Source of the DNA: Antedon mediterranea
Lineage: Eukaryota > Echinodermata > Crinoidea > Comatulida > Antedonidae
Reading direction: 5' to 3'
Assembly: GCF_964355755.1 (NCBI RefSeq)
Contig: NC_092670.1
Coordinates: forward strand, 1,019,001-1,079,000
Length of the DNA: 60,000 nucleotides
Part shown: one piece after another, positions 22,922-37,900 of the stretch
Position numbering within the stretch: the first letter of the stretch is position 1
How the letters are laid out: the number at the start of each line of letters is the position of its first letter
The notes under the pieces: model-generated
The model's input: the letters and a program-made list of their open reading frames with translations, nothing else
Told to the model about the DNA's origin: nothing
Databases searched by the model: none
Position numbers and translations under genes: made by a program

Positions 22922-25900
22922 CTAAGAAAGAAAACAATATTTGTTGGTTAAAATTATTATTATGTATTGTTCCCCAAAGACATGAAAAAATGAAGATTAA
23001 TAAAAACAGATTTTGATTAGGCCATTTTTCAGTTTTAATAAATCACTTTTGGAGAAAGAAAACTCCCCCAAAAAATAATGTTCCTTATATTATAAAAAGA
23101 CTAAACAAATGGTTAAATCAACCAATTTGACTATTTTTTTGGCTTCAGATTACAGTTTTTCAGGTAAATAAGCGAATAAATTAAAATGACATTCAATAAT
23201 AATAATAAATAAACTCGCTCAAATCTGGAACCTCTGAAAACTGAAAACATTTTACTACTAGAAAGAAACGAAGTTCTTAAAATACTTACATCATCCTTGG
23301 AAGCTGTCTCAATTTCAGCAGCAAATGAAGCTGCTTTGGACACACCAGAGTGCAACAGATGTGCTGAAAAGGTCACACCTGTGGTGCTAATCACCTGTGC
23401 ATTTAATTCATCATTACTTTCTTTTAGCAAAGCATTTTCCTGCAAAATTAATAATAATAAAAAATGTATTTCTTTCATACAGTTTTTCATTTCATTTAGT
23501 GATAATTATTATACTGGATCAGGTTACTAATCTCATGTTTGTAAAGGTCTGTCTGCACTATCAAATTTATCTGACAAAAAAAATGTGATGTGCCCATATA
23601 TGGACACGACAATTTCATATCACTACCATATTTGAGAATATCACTACCATATTTGGGCACAACACATTTAAACTAGTTTGATAGTGTAGACAGAGTTTTA
23701 GTTTAATTCCAACTCAAAATGGAAATGGTGTTGTTTTTGGATGTGAGAAAGTCCTTACATCAGAAAAGATTTGACACTTTTTACATTTAGTTTTAGCTTA
23801 CCTGCTTAACTTGTTTAAACTGAATATCCAGTTCTTGAAATCTACCCGGCATGTCTAATAAACTATTACTTCGCATTAGGTTCATTTGCTGTGTCTCTTC
23901 ACGGTATCGTCTTAAATCCTCGATTTCTACGTTCATCTCATCAATTAACTAAAAAGAAAATTAAAATAATTTTATACACAGTAAAACTCTCAAAACTCTT
24001 TAGAATTAAAAAGTCAGGGCAGACTAGTCTGGTTTTTAGAATGCTTTTAGTAAAGAAAGAATTGAAATGAATTTAAATAAAGTGTAGTTTAGTTAAATAC
24101 TGGTTTTCAGACAAACAAATATTTTTCATTCAGATTTCATTCTACTACATAACTACCGTACTGACGCGGGTATAAGCCCACCCCCCTTGAACATGAAATC
24201 ACGTCAAGTTTGGGGGGGGTGGGCTTATACCCGAGGATCCAAAAATGCAGATCGTCAAAAACAGCACATGTACACTGTGTATTCCACCATGCGAGCGAGC
24301 GCCCTCACGTGTACGACGTTGCCTCTAAATACACGAGGTGTAGAGTGTCGGAAAATTAAGCTTATATAGGCTAGTTCGTGTAATTTATCGTAGAATATCT
24401 TATTTTAAACATCAATTGAACAAGAATTTATCAAGCAGAAAAGCAAGTATACAATGTTCGTTAAATAGAAATGTACCAAAGAAATTTAATAAGCTTGTTT
24501 ATGGCAGCCGATACCAAATAGTGGTTTTCCGTTTTGGCGACTTATAGCATCGTGTGTGAAGCGATCTTCGACCGCGATGGAGTGTAAACAAAACAGGACC
24601 GCTAGGCCTCATATGGCCTAGCTTGGTTATGATCAAAGGTAGGTGTATTCGGTGTATGGACGTCGCCAAATACAAAATAATGTATTACGACACGCACTGT
24701 AGATCTTCGAATTAATGGGTGGGCTTATACCCAAGTGCCTCATTTTTCATGAAAATTAGTCAAAAGTTGGGGGTGGGCTTATACCCGAGTATGGGCTTAT
24801 ACCCGCGTCAGTACGGCACACCACCTCCTCGCTTCTTTCTTCCAATTTTCATCCAATCCAATTCTTGTGTTTTCTTCCTTCTCCATATATTTTCTAGCTC
24901 ATATTTGGTCCTTTACTATTTGATCCTCAAACATCAAACACTCAAAAGTAAAAGAAAATATAAGAAGATACACTCACAACAGCATTTGTAGCCAATTCTT
25001 CTTCTAACTCTTCTTTCTCAATTCTGTATTGTTGCTGCTGACGCTGAAACTCGCTTGACAATGAAAACCATTTATCGTCTGCTTCTCTGAACGCTTTCAT
25101 CAGACGATCACGTTCTTTGCGGAGACTCTCATTTTCTTTCTTTATTTTTGGTAGGTCACCGAGAAAATCATTTCTCTCATCTTCAATTTCTGCGATTCTG
25201 TAAAAAGAAAAAATATTGTTTGGAATTGGTTTGTATACATTAAAGAATGGATCTCCAAATATGTATTTCTACTGAATGACAGTGTGACACTTGATCAGGC
25301 ACTGGCTTCAAAAGTGGTTTAGTATAGTATATCAACAACATATAAAATGAGATTGATTAGGTAGATGAATTTATGATAGAGGAAGTTGTAAACTTACTGG
25401 CTTTGAAGATTGTCTATTTCGGATCTTAATTCTTTTTCTTGTTTACTCTGAAAAACACAAATATTAGCAATTATTAATGATTATTTAGATAATGCATATC
25501 TCTTTTAAATAAATTAATATTAAGCTCTGCCTACGTTATCAAACTAGTTTGACAAAAAGGTATGATGTGCCCAAATATGATAGTGATATGACATCATCGT
25601 GTCCATATATGGCACATCACATTTTTTGATAGTTTGATAGTGTGAACAGAGGTTTAGGCTTTGGTTACTTTTGATACATTCCTAATGTGTACAGTACATA
25701 TATTTTACACATATTTATCGATGGTGTGAATATGGTATTATTAAACAGTATTACCATGGCTTCTTTATGTTTGTTCTTTATTTCTTGTTGCTCCTCTTTA
25801 ATTTTGATGTCAGTTTCTCTAATTTGCTCTTCCATCTGGTTTAACTGCTCCCTCAAATGGGTGGTTTCAGAACGCATTTTTTGCAAGAGGTCATTTCCAG

Positions 25901-28900
25901 ACGCTTTGACCTCTTCTAGGTCAACTACTTGATTTTCTAATTCTCTGACCTAGGGATAAAGAAAACATTTTATTGTATTGTAGATAAAGGTATTTTGTTA
26001 AACCTACTGTAAGTATAGATTATTACTATAGAAATACTGTTTACTGTACCCAACTGGCCTATTGTAGCAATGTATTCTAGTTAAAGTTAGCTAGTTATCA
26101 TATAATGATTAGAGTATTGTTACTGAACAATAGCAACCCCTTACCCTATCACTGAGTTCTAAGACATCACTTTCCGAGGCTGCATAATCACCGAGACCAT
26201 TAGACATGACGCCATTTTGAAGATTGTTGGATGAAGATGAACGATACAATTGGCTGAAATATTCAAGAGAAATTGAATCAGATATAGTGTCCACATTTTC
26301 ATGTCATTTATATAGAAACATACAGAACATTAATTCTAAACCGCCCGGTGATATACTGAAATTTAATTAATTAATTTTTTTTATTTTTTATTTTATTTAT
26401 TTAGGCAAATTGCCAAGGATAACCATAAGCGAATTCATTCACTATCCTTCTTAAAGGTGGCAATCCGTTCACGAGACAAACATATACACAAGATGCTCTA
26501 CATTAACAAAGTCTTTGGGAGTGGAGTTGTAAATTGTCATTAGAAAAAAATCCTGACATATGACAGGACTTGAACCCAGGACCCTTGGATTGGCAGCCAA
26601 GCATCGTAACCACCAGGCCACAACTCCACTCCAATTTGAAACGATAAAGATGAGGAAATCATATATATACAGTATATATATATATATATATATATATTTC
26701 ATTTTACATATTTGCAATTTTTTAGTACAGTAGTAGTAGTAGTTTAATATCACCTGCTGCTTTACGGATTTTTTTTTCAAGAGATAAAAACTACTACAAA
26801 ACATTTGGGCGTTTTCGAAATATTCTTCTTCTTCTTGTTAACGTTTTCCGTCTACGCTTTCCACAATTTGTTTCCATTTTTGTCTGTTTATGGCATATTG
26901 TTATTGTGTTAGTGTTTCCGAAATATATAACATCATAATTTCCTGTATTTTTTGCAATTCAATATTGTTTACCTTGCAAATTCGTTCGATGTTACTCTTC
27001 TTGTACTGAAATCAAAGATAAAAACACATTATAAAGAATATGGTATATAAAGACGTAGAGACTTCACTTAACACACCATGTAATGGATAACAGCATACAC
27101 TAATGTAAATGTGTAGTGCCATGCTAAGAATAACCACCAACTAGTGTCTTATTTCAAAGCACCTACTTAATGACATTCAGTCTATTATTTCTCAGAAAAT
27201 CAATTCAGCATTATGGTATGTTAATCATGTTTTTGAAAATAATATGAACTGAAAAAAAAAAGTTATTAAATTAAATTTTTGTTTAAACTTGATATTTCTA
27301 GAAATGCAACATCATGATTTGTTGTTGTGCAGAAAGAAATTAGTTCTAAACAGAAAAGAAAATTAATATAAAGAGCATGTTAAAATAAACTAGTTAATTA
27401 TTCTACGCTATTTTCTATCGTTAAGCATTATTTTTACCAATGTGCAGCTACAAGTGTGCAAGAAAAGTTGATTGCAGTGTAATGAAAGCAGTATGACTAT
27501 CACAACAGGGCAACCACTAGAAACATATTCCAGAATATGCTCAAAGGCGGATTCAGAAGGGGTGGGCATTCAGTATGAGTCTCCCTAAATTTCAATTTAA
27601 CTACACAATTCTAAGGCCCTTGGCTCGTATTTCAAAATTTTGAACTGATGTTTTAGGCCAGTATTTAATTGGTAGGTATAGTACTAATAGCTATTCCAAT
27701 CAAAAACATGTTATTATCGTTTCTATCAAAAAGTTATGCAGTTTATTTTATCAAAAGAAACAAAATGGAAATATGTTGACGGATGAAAACAAATATTCTC
27801 TGAGCATTTAAGTACTCTCTATTAAAAAATAGACATAAATACAATGAAACTAAATTACTTTAACTAAGTATGTGTTGAGAGCTGCATAAATCTACATCAA
27901 CATCTGATGTAATAACAATTGGTTTGAGGCATTCATTTCTATCATCTTAATGAATGCAGTCTACATTTATTCTCATTTATTTATAATCACATTACAATTA
28001 GTCATCTATCACAACTAGCAACAACACAAGAGATACTGTAAGTAATTAGCAACAACACAAGAGATACTGTAAGTAATTAGCAATAATACTAAATATGGAC
28101 ACTAAACGTTGGATAGATTGTAAGCTACTGTAAGCTGCATACTGTAGTAATATAATGATTAAGTTAAATTGTACTATGATTGCTTGTCTACCAATCCAAG
28201 ATGCTAGGTTTAAATCATATTGTCTTCATGAAAATAAACAAGCTGATATTTATTAAGTGCAATTGTACTATGATGCCTTGGTGGTTTCAGTGCTATTGTC
28301 CTTTTGATAAAATAATAGAATAGAAGTGTCATTGTTTTGTCAAACTGTATTGATATGAGGGCACTAATGATCAGCTTTGGCAGGATGGACCACCCTCGTA
28401 AAATATTGTTGAAAATAAATAAATAACTTGTTGTAGTGCTTGTTATAGGATATTTAGGTACAGTAGATAGAATTTGGTGAATGTTTGTTATGTTAGGAGT
28501 GTGACTGTTCATATTGGCAATAACTGGCAATGCCCCTAAATAAATAAGACCAATCTATTGTGGCCTTACAAAAGCACATAACACCGTACACAATTAACCA
28601 AACAAGCAGAAAACACAGAGAACAACAGAAAAATGGTTAGTTATTATTAAAACAGCCAAAACATTTATACACAAGACAATATACTTTAATAAGAACCCAT
28701 TAAGATTTACCGAAGACTAGAATACTGGCGGCTCCCTCGCTTGAAGCTAGAATGTAGAAAAAAAATCATGCAGTTAGTATGATCATGCAACAGAAGAAAT
28801 GTATAAACACAGGTACAAAACAACAATATGGAAACAGTAAAAACAGTTAAAATACAAAATAAAAAATTCCTATGATAGATAAAATATCTGAAATAATACA

Positions 28901-31900
28901 AAATAAAAATTAGAAAAATAATGATGGCATTGGATATTTTTTGTTATTCAAATATGTTAAACTAATTGAAGAAAAATAATGTTTAGATTGTTTTAACTTT
29001 TGTTATCAGTTAGTATTGCAACAAGAAAAAGTGCTATTAAAAAACCACTCCTTAAAAGGAAGTATTGGTTGTTCTTTTTTAAAACATTGTGTCGACAGCC
29101 TAATTACATACAAGAGTGTGTGCCCATACTGTAATTAAAAACAACGTCACTAACAAAAATAATATATAGGTACATGTAATTTTAGATTTGATTAAACATT
29201 TTCATCCGGTTTTGAATATCCATGAGTTAGCTAACTTTTGGTTTTTGCAAAAAGAACTACTACAGTAACTCATAATTTTAGATTGTTAAATTTGTTTTGA
29301 TTTGGTAGTTTTTCAATAAAGATTTTCTTTTTAAAGTTAATAATGGTGGTTTTCCATTAGAAAGAAGGATATCATATCTATTAAAAGTTTAGATACCCGT
29401 TATATTGTTCACACTTAGACCACACGTCACGCTTGAGAGTAACGAGTCGACGGTCCTGACAAACGACTGTGCTGTGAAAAGATTGCGAAAGGTATGTTAG
29501 TAACACTGCAACCTACAATATACACTTCCAACAGACATGTGATACCTACAAACGCTAATGATACAAGAATTACAAAACGACCTGAACATGTATTATAGTT
29601 ACATAACATGAGACACAGTTATTGGTAGGTTTGAGAAGGTGCTGGAAACAAACAAAAAATATACTGTAACTATATACAAAAATTCTGTTTGTTTAAAATC
29701 CCATGTAAAAGGCACATTTGTTCCTTCCTTCCTACAGTATGGTAATAACTCCCAGACTGCACACTCCTCCAAAAACTTGTTTTAAAGTAGATCTTAATAA
29801 CAATTACTTTTCAATTTTTATAGATGTACCAAAAATAAAGTATAAAACTCTGTTTACACTAGCAAACTAGTTTGATAAAAAAAAGTGTGATGTGCCCAAA
29901 TATGGTAGTAATATCATCATGTCTATACATGGGCACATCACATTTTGTTGACACATAAAGTTCGATAGTGTAGACAGAGCTTTAAACTTTTTTTACACCT
30001 ACTGTATACTATTATTCATATACCAGTGACTATCCTACAAGTAAATTTATGTTAATTTTAGTAATTAAAAACATTATTTCTCAATGAGAGTAGGTGCAGT
30101 GCATAGAGTGTAATTAGTAACACATTGTTTACCTTGTAGTGGCTATAGACTCAGTATCTTTATCAATATCTTCAATGTATACTTGTACTGGGCTAGTACT
30201 ATCCAAGTCACATTCTATATCTGTGTTTTCCCCATAGTCTTCGTACTGTTCTTCATCATCGGTGAAAGATTTACTAAGAATACTATCAAAATCCGTTCTG
30301 TTGGAAAAAAATGTCATTTGATTTATATTCTCTTATACACACTAATCTTGCTTGTATTTTTGTACTTTAAAACGATGTGCAGTATTGTATATGTATTTTT
30401 GTGTTTTAAATGATATATTTTATCAGTATTTTAGCAAATCTTGTTTACTCTTTACTAATTTTTAAATTTGTATGTGAATTTTTAACTAACGAAAATAATG
30501 TCAAACCATGTACTAAAATATTCTACTGAGTTTGACCTTAACTAAATGAAATAATATAGAAGTTATACAATTATTGCATGTGCAAAATTATGTTTCTAAA
30601 TATTATAAAACAAAAATTTTGGTGTCAAGTAATCAGAGTTTAAATACTGTATTTAGGATGAGTCAAATGTAAACTTTATTATCAAAATATTTGTCATTTC
30701 CATCTGCCAAAACTTCTTTCATAAAATGCAGTTGGTGTTAACACAATACAAGCTTGATGTCATTTGGCACACACTTCATTAACAATCTACAATTCCTCAC
30801 TTATTCTTCAATTATCTTATAATTTGTATAAAAAATAAAACTTTTGATTTCCTGAAAAGGGACAAAACTAATTATTTTGATTGTTTCCTAAAAAAGGATC
30901 ATTACAAATTGGCAGTTTCAGGGTGAATCCTGGATTTAGAAAACTAATTCAGTTTTCACTATTTCTTTCAGTTTGTTGATGAATGTGAATAAAATACCTC
31001 AATCTAGTCATCCCATTGGCTATTGCACTATCATCATCATCGCCGTCTATTGATTGGCCTGTTCCTTCGCTTAAGAACGGGCTTGCAACAATGTTTTCTT
31101 CACTCATGTCGGTCATGACGCTATCGTCATATTCATTATACGTGCTAGCGGTAGAATTCTGGAAAAAAAATGTATAAATTGTTTTTAACTTTTACATAAT
31201 GAGAAGTAAAACATGGAAAAATTCTAGTATTCTGGGGTCAAATCATTTTTTCAGACATTTTCTGATACTGTCTACAGTAGCAGTACCATTAAGTACTGTA
31301 GCCTGAAAACAAACACTCACGTAATTGTAAACTTCAGATATTCTATATCTGAAAAAGGGGGAAAAGAGTTTACCCACGGTACCTTTTAAATGACTGGTAA
31401 CTTCCCTTCAACTTAATCACACATTATAGAAAACAAAAAAGGGTGTTTCCCATTTCAAATGAATTATTATCATAACATAAAGCAGATAAATACAATGACA
31501 ATAGAAGCGTGATAAGTATCTGTTGACCTGACAATCTTTACCTACTGACTGTATTTTGATACTTAAGTCAATACGATTAGTTTGGGTAAAGGAAGAAATG
31601 AAATGCTATTCAAATTAAAACATATAAAAATCTCCTAAATCTACTGTACTAGATTATATACAGAAAGCCTTTTCAAATACAATCATGTACAGTATTGCAA
31701 TAGAGTAAATTGTGGCTTTCTTGATACTATTCTCGATAAAAAAAAACTGGTATTAATGTGGTAGAAACAGGATATGAACCTGGGACCTTTTCAATTAAGG
31801 AAGCCAGTAAGTTGTTAACCACAGGGTAATAGATTGATGATAGCCTACAGTACATACAAGCTATACTAGTAGGCCAGGTAGACTTACCTGATACACAAAT

Positions 31901-34900
31901 TACAATACTAAACAGCAGACCAGCAATTCATAACTACTCCACATTAATAATTAATATCAATGATTGAACTCAAATTACCATGCCATATGTTTTATGACAA
32001 TGTTTATGTTGAATACTTTATGGACAAAATGGGAGTATCCTCTGAATGAGTCAGTTCACTAACAACATACTGCCTAAATAAACAGAATTTGAAGTAAATA
32101 CTTTGTATGGCCGTGTTTCATGTTTTCTAATTTAGGCTAATTTCTCTATCTATATTATCTCTCTTTATTGTATAACAACGAAGGTTGAATCTGTCACGAC
32201 CACTTTGGATTAACAGAATACAGTATTTTTTGATTGAATACTATATATTAAGTTAATTTAAATAATTTAGTGTAGGTTCCCATTAACAAGAACATAACAG
32301 CAGTCGCTAAAGATTATAAAATTGAAAATAAAACATCTAGATTGTCAATCACCAAATACCTGTTTTATGTAAAGATATTATAATCCAAAATACAGAGATA
32401 TGTTGAGAGCAAATGAAACACAGCACAAGTGACGTTCAGCAAACTAAAGCAATGTATGAACTTCGCACCGGCTTATTTACATGGCACTCTTATGATGGTA
32501 GGTATTAGATTGCTCATTACTATATAAACAAACGGTTGACTTCCGCCAAATGATACTTCATTAAAATACATTCACAGCAGTAGACCACTACTACTATGTA
32601 GAGAGGTTCAAGGAATACAGGGAAGTTATGCACCCTTTGTTTTAAATTAATCATTAAACACTGTCTAAATACCATATGGAATATGAAATGGTATTTTATT
32701 TTATTTATTCCTAAGTTTCAGTGAAACATAAAAAGGGAGCACTGAGGAGAGAGCTGTCAAAGACAACTATCACCAAAGGACGTGTCTCTCCAACTCCAGA
32801 CAAACAATACAAGCAAACTAAAATAAAGAATTAAAAAGAAAGACTATATGTACAATATTACAATCATTATTTATTGTAAAACAGTTCTGGATTCTAGAGT
32901 TTGTTTATATCATTACTGTTGCTTTTCCATCATTGCAATACATAGGCCCTATAGTAACCCTACACTACAGTACATAAGTTACTGCACTAACGTCCAGCAT
33001 TTAATGCAGTGCAGTGCCATACTATATGAATACATTGCAACAGGCCTTGTCCTACAACATAATAAGTTACTGCACTAAAGTCCAGCATTTAATGCAGTGC
33101 AGTGCCATACTATATGAATACATAGCAACAAGCCTTGTCCTACAACATAATAAGTTACTGCCCGTCCAGCATTTAATGCAGTGCAGTGCCATACTATATG
33201 AATACATTGCAACAGGCCTTGTCCTACAACATAAGTTACTGCCTGTCCAGCATTTAATGCAGTCCAGTGCCATACTATATGAATACATTGCAACAGGCCT
33301 TGTCCTACAACATAGTAAGTTACTGCACTAACGTCCAGCATTTAATGCAGTGCAGTGCCATACTATATGAATACATTGCAACAGGCCTTGTCCTACAACA
33401 TATAATAAGTTACTGCACTAAAGTCCAGCATTTAACAATACCATACCTATGTATACACTAAGTACATTACCTCACCATCACTATTCATTGTATTATTGTT
33501 GTTTTTCAAGTCTGTATTCAAGTGCTAGAATAAATATAAACTGTTCCTGTTATTATCACCAATATCTTCACTGTTAAAGGAAGCTGTCTACTAAAACCAA
33601 GAAACCTTGTATACAACACCTACAAGTTGTACACTAAATATAGAGGTCATGACCTTTGCGGCTTTTATAAACAATTCAGTGAAAACATTATCCCCTGTGG
33701 ATTGACTCCGGCCTATTAACAATAAATTAGAATAATGGCTAGTATTAGCACCTATAGAGTGTTTACCTAACAGACAATTACATGGGCCCTGGCAGTAATT
33801 CACAGTCATTTTATTCAATATTCATTGACAATATTGTACAATAAATTTAAAATTAATGGCTAAATACTCAATAAGATAAAAATAATTTTAGTAGTTTTAC
33901 CAGGTAATTCAGGTTACCCACCTCTTCTTGATTATAAAAACCTGAACAGTTAATTTGTAGACATGTGTTAATAGGATTTAATATTTAGAAAGAATATAAA
34001 AAAACGTTCTGTTTTTACTTCTTTTTTCCTCACAAATCCAGTCTTTGTGGACACCCTGCCATTTCCAAGGGCCTTTCTCTTTTCAGTTAAACTGGCATAC
34101 CATTTTGTACAGTACTTGTTTGATACATCTGGACTAAAATAATAATATCAATTCTAGTCATAGTATTCCTAGTATAATGAAATTATCTTTTAGATTCACC
34201 TACTCTATCTAGTGATTTACCTCTTTATCTTCTATACAATTCTATACTTCTTGATCTTTTACATACTGTATTCACTGATTTTCTCTTCAGAATATAAATT
34301 TAATACTAAGGCATTTAACCTACGAAGGGTGTATTATTATTATTAAATAGCTTTGCTTTTCCTGTGGAGAAGTATGGTGTGGGAATTACCGGAAAAGACG
34401 TTTCAAGATTGCATCCTAGTTGTCAACAATTCTAATAATGAATAGCATGAGATTTTTAACAACCCTAATACTGTTTTATGAAGATATTATCAAATGTCTA
34501 AGTGTAATTATGAAAATTTACTGAAAAATATAAATTATATCCGTTCTGTTAATAAATTAATTTTGTCTTTGACTTTTCTACACACAGTATCTACAGTAAT
34601 ATAATTGGTAAATGCATATTATTTTTACGATAAATTTTTCTTAAAATTCTGATTTGATTTCATTTTAATAAACAACTCCTGTCAACCTTGATTTAAGAAT
34701 AAACACTTTCGTTCCTTTCATTAAATTTAGAGCCTATTGCTATTTCAGTACCGTACTAATAATTAAAAAACCTAATTTCAGAATACTCAAATATCTATTT
34801 CATTTTTTACAGTAAGTGCTTGTACAGTAGTTTCATCAATATCCTTACTACTATATGAGTTTTACATGGTATACATGGCTAGCAATGCTACTCCTAGCAA

Positions 34901-37900
34901 ACAAGTTGATACTGATGATGTAACGGTAGAACTTAAGATCTTGCAAGTTTACAATAGAATTTAGAGCATTTTGTGAAAAGGCACAATCTCACTCAGAGCA
35001 CAACTCCCTGCACAGAGGTTTGAGAATGATCTAAAACAGTGCAGGAAAAAAAAACTAGAAAAGAAAATAAACATCTGAGCACCAGAGTACATCACCAGAC
35101 CTAACATAATATAAATGTGTTTATATTAAACAGTGAAAACATCCTTAAAAACTGTTTGAACAACTACTGTATACACCACTCACCATTACATGTGGTACAA
35201 CTACTGTATACACCACTCACCATTACATGTGGTACCAAATAAATCAAAGTACAACAACTTAGTATATCATCCTTTTACACTGCATAAAACTGTAAGCATC
35301 TTACTTAGCTAATGCTAGAAAATGAAAACCTGTTCTTAATTCTCACTGTGAGAAATTAATTTGCATGACAATTGACAAGCTTGAATAACATGCTTAACAC
35401 AGGGAGCAGACTGGATAGTAATCAATACAGCCTATAGATTGGATCTATTCAAACGCTATAGTGATAATTTAACCTGGGACAATATAATTGATTGGATCAT
35501 GATTGGATCTATCTAAATGCTATATTTGCACCATCTGTAATAACAGTAGGTCCTAATTGGATTACCAGAATGATACCAAATAGTAAATACATGAAACTTT
35601 TTGCCTGGTGCAATGAAGCAGTATCTAATTCCAAGGGTACTGTAGATTGTATCTGTTGAAATGCTATTACATAGTTATTAGAATTATATTAATAAGCAAC
35701 AGGCTTTTGGCATTGACACTTGATGTTTTTAGCATTACAAATACAAGCAGTGAATAAATGCAAAATATGCAAGATTAATTTCCAAGGACAATGAATATTA
35801 AAGACATAGTGGCATAAAAATGTGAAAGTAAAACAAAATGTAAATTTTAAATTGCTAAACGAACAGAAAACAGTAAAACAATTAATTAATTACTTCTGAT
35901 TATTTATTTATATTTTCATTGCTTTATTTTTATTTAAATAAAAAAAACTAACCCAGATTATTCTATGATTTTTAGAAGGCACTATTTTGACTTATTTTAT
36001 GGTTTTTCTGTGGCCATGAATTAAGCATCTGCACGTGCATAATTTAATAAACCGCCAAATGGTGGTTCCTAGTACAATTTGGTCATGTTGATACACTATG
36101 TGTATGGATGCGTGCTATAGGTATATAAAGAAACTATGTATAGATAGAAACTCAAACAAACTGAAATTTCAACAGAACCATGGATGTTTTTAGGTCAGAA
36201 TTTTTAGACTGAATGGAAGAATTTGTGAGTGCAATGATGGCACAAAGTAACCCTGCACAGTTAAACCCCTTTTACATACCTTTGAGACTGCATTAACAAG
36301 TACATATCCAACGCACACAACAGCACACACGTACATCCAATTATGAAGAAAGAGTATAGAGAACGCTGACACTGCCAAATGATCACCCCACCCTTTTAAA
36401 GGCATCAGTTCGAGTGATTCTGAACAATTTTGTCCCGTCATTCGCTACGTCAATCTTACCACAACTAAGACTTTTACTATCGTGAACTGGACACAAGTTG
36501 CTAAATAGAGCTGTACATAGTAGATAATAAGGTCTTTCTGTAGCTTCTTCTATGATCTTTTAATATTATTACTTTGTGAACTGGACACAAGTTACTAAAT
36601 TGAGCTGTATATTTAGTAGATGATGGAAGTCTTTCTGTAGCTTCTTCTATGATCTTTTAATATTATTACTTTGTGAACTGGACAGAAGTTGCTAAATGGA
36701 GCTGTATATTTAGTAGATGATGGAAGTCTTTCTGTAGCTTCTTCTATGATCTTTTAATATTATTACTTTGTGAACTGGACAGAAGTTGCTAAATGGAGCT
36801 GTATATTTAGTAGATGATGGAAGTCTTTCTGTAGCTTCTTCTATGATCTTTTAACTGGACAGAAGTTGCTAAATGGAGCTAGTACATTAGTAATAGTAGT
36901 GACAGTTCTTTCAAGAAATGCAGTAGATCATCAAAGTTTTCTGTGATCTACTTCTTTCAAGAAATAGTATAGCATGCAATCTTTTCCATTTCAGTTCAAG
37001 TAGGCCTACTGTACACATAGCAATTTCAGAAAACTTTAGCCTCTGTACAATTACCAATTACTGACCCCTATTGCAATCCAGTAATAGTCATGTAATCATT
37101 TCACATCGAAGTTGGATGCAGATTGAAATTAGTACATAATATCCATTAATAATCAGAATATATTGTTGAAAATCTGTAAGATGTCAGAAAGCATGCACAG
37201 CAAATGTCAAGCTACTGTATAGTTTCACATTCTAAAAGTACCAGTAATTATTCCGTGCAGTTTTTGTCGAAATTTGCCAAATACTATAATACACTTTGCT
37301 AAAGATCACATGCATACATATCATTATACCCTATCAGGTTTGTGACGATAGGAACTATCAATTGAACAGTTTGCAGTAATGATGATTGATAATAATCAAA
37401 AATTTGCAATTTGCTAATATTTCAGGAGATAAGATACTGTATTAACCAGGTCAAAACTATAAGACAGCAAAGTGTATTACAATAAATACACAGAAATCAG
37501 GTTTGATAGAATTACTCTTTCTATTCAAACAACCACTTTCTACAGTTTGGAAGTTCGACAAGTGTTAAAATAGTGCAATTCACTCACAAGCTACTGTACA
37601 ACAATTTTAAAGTATTTATCAATTTAAAATAGAATGTTGCTTCTGACATTTTTTTTATAGAGCAACACTTTTATTTACAGCATTTAACAACATGCCTGGT
37701 ATTTTAAACTGCATCCTGATTCTTAAATTGCACTTATATAAATGTCAGATATCATTCCTGTCACCACATGTAACTGGCCAATACATTATGTCATATGTCA
37801 GGACTTGTGCTACACTCTATGCATTAGGACTAACTTGTGCTACAATATGCATTAGTTAATTGAATATTCCTTTAGATGTAAGGCATCACAAAATTGAAGA

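Noticed and set aside
26560-26632. A tRNA gene on the minus strand
   Set aside because: Followed by SINE body, A-rich tail and a target duplication; a SINE head, not a tRNA gene.
33014-33341. Repetitive ORFs on both strands over the 88-bp array
   Set aside because: They arise from the tandem array; the same peptide recurs because the DNA does.
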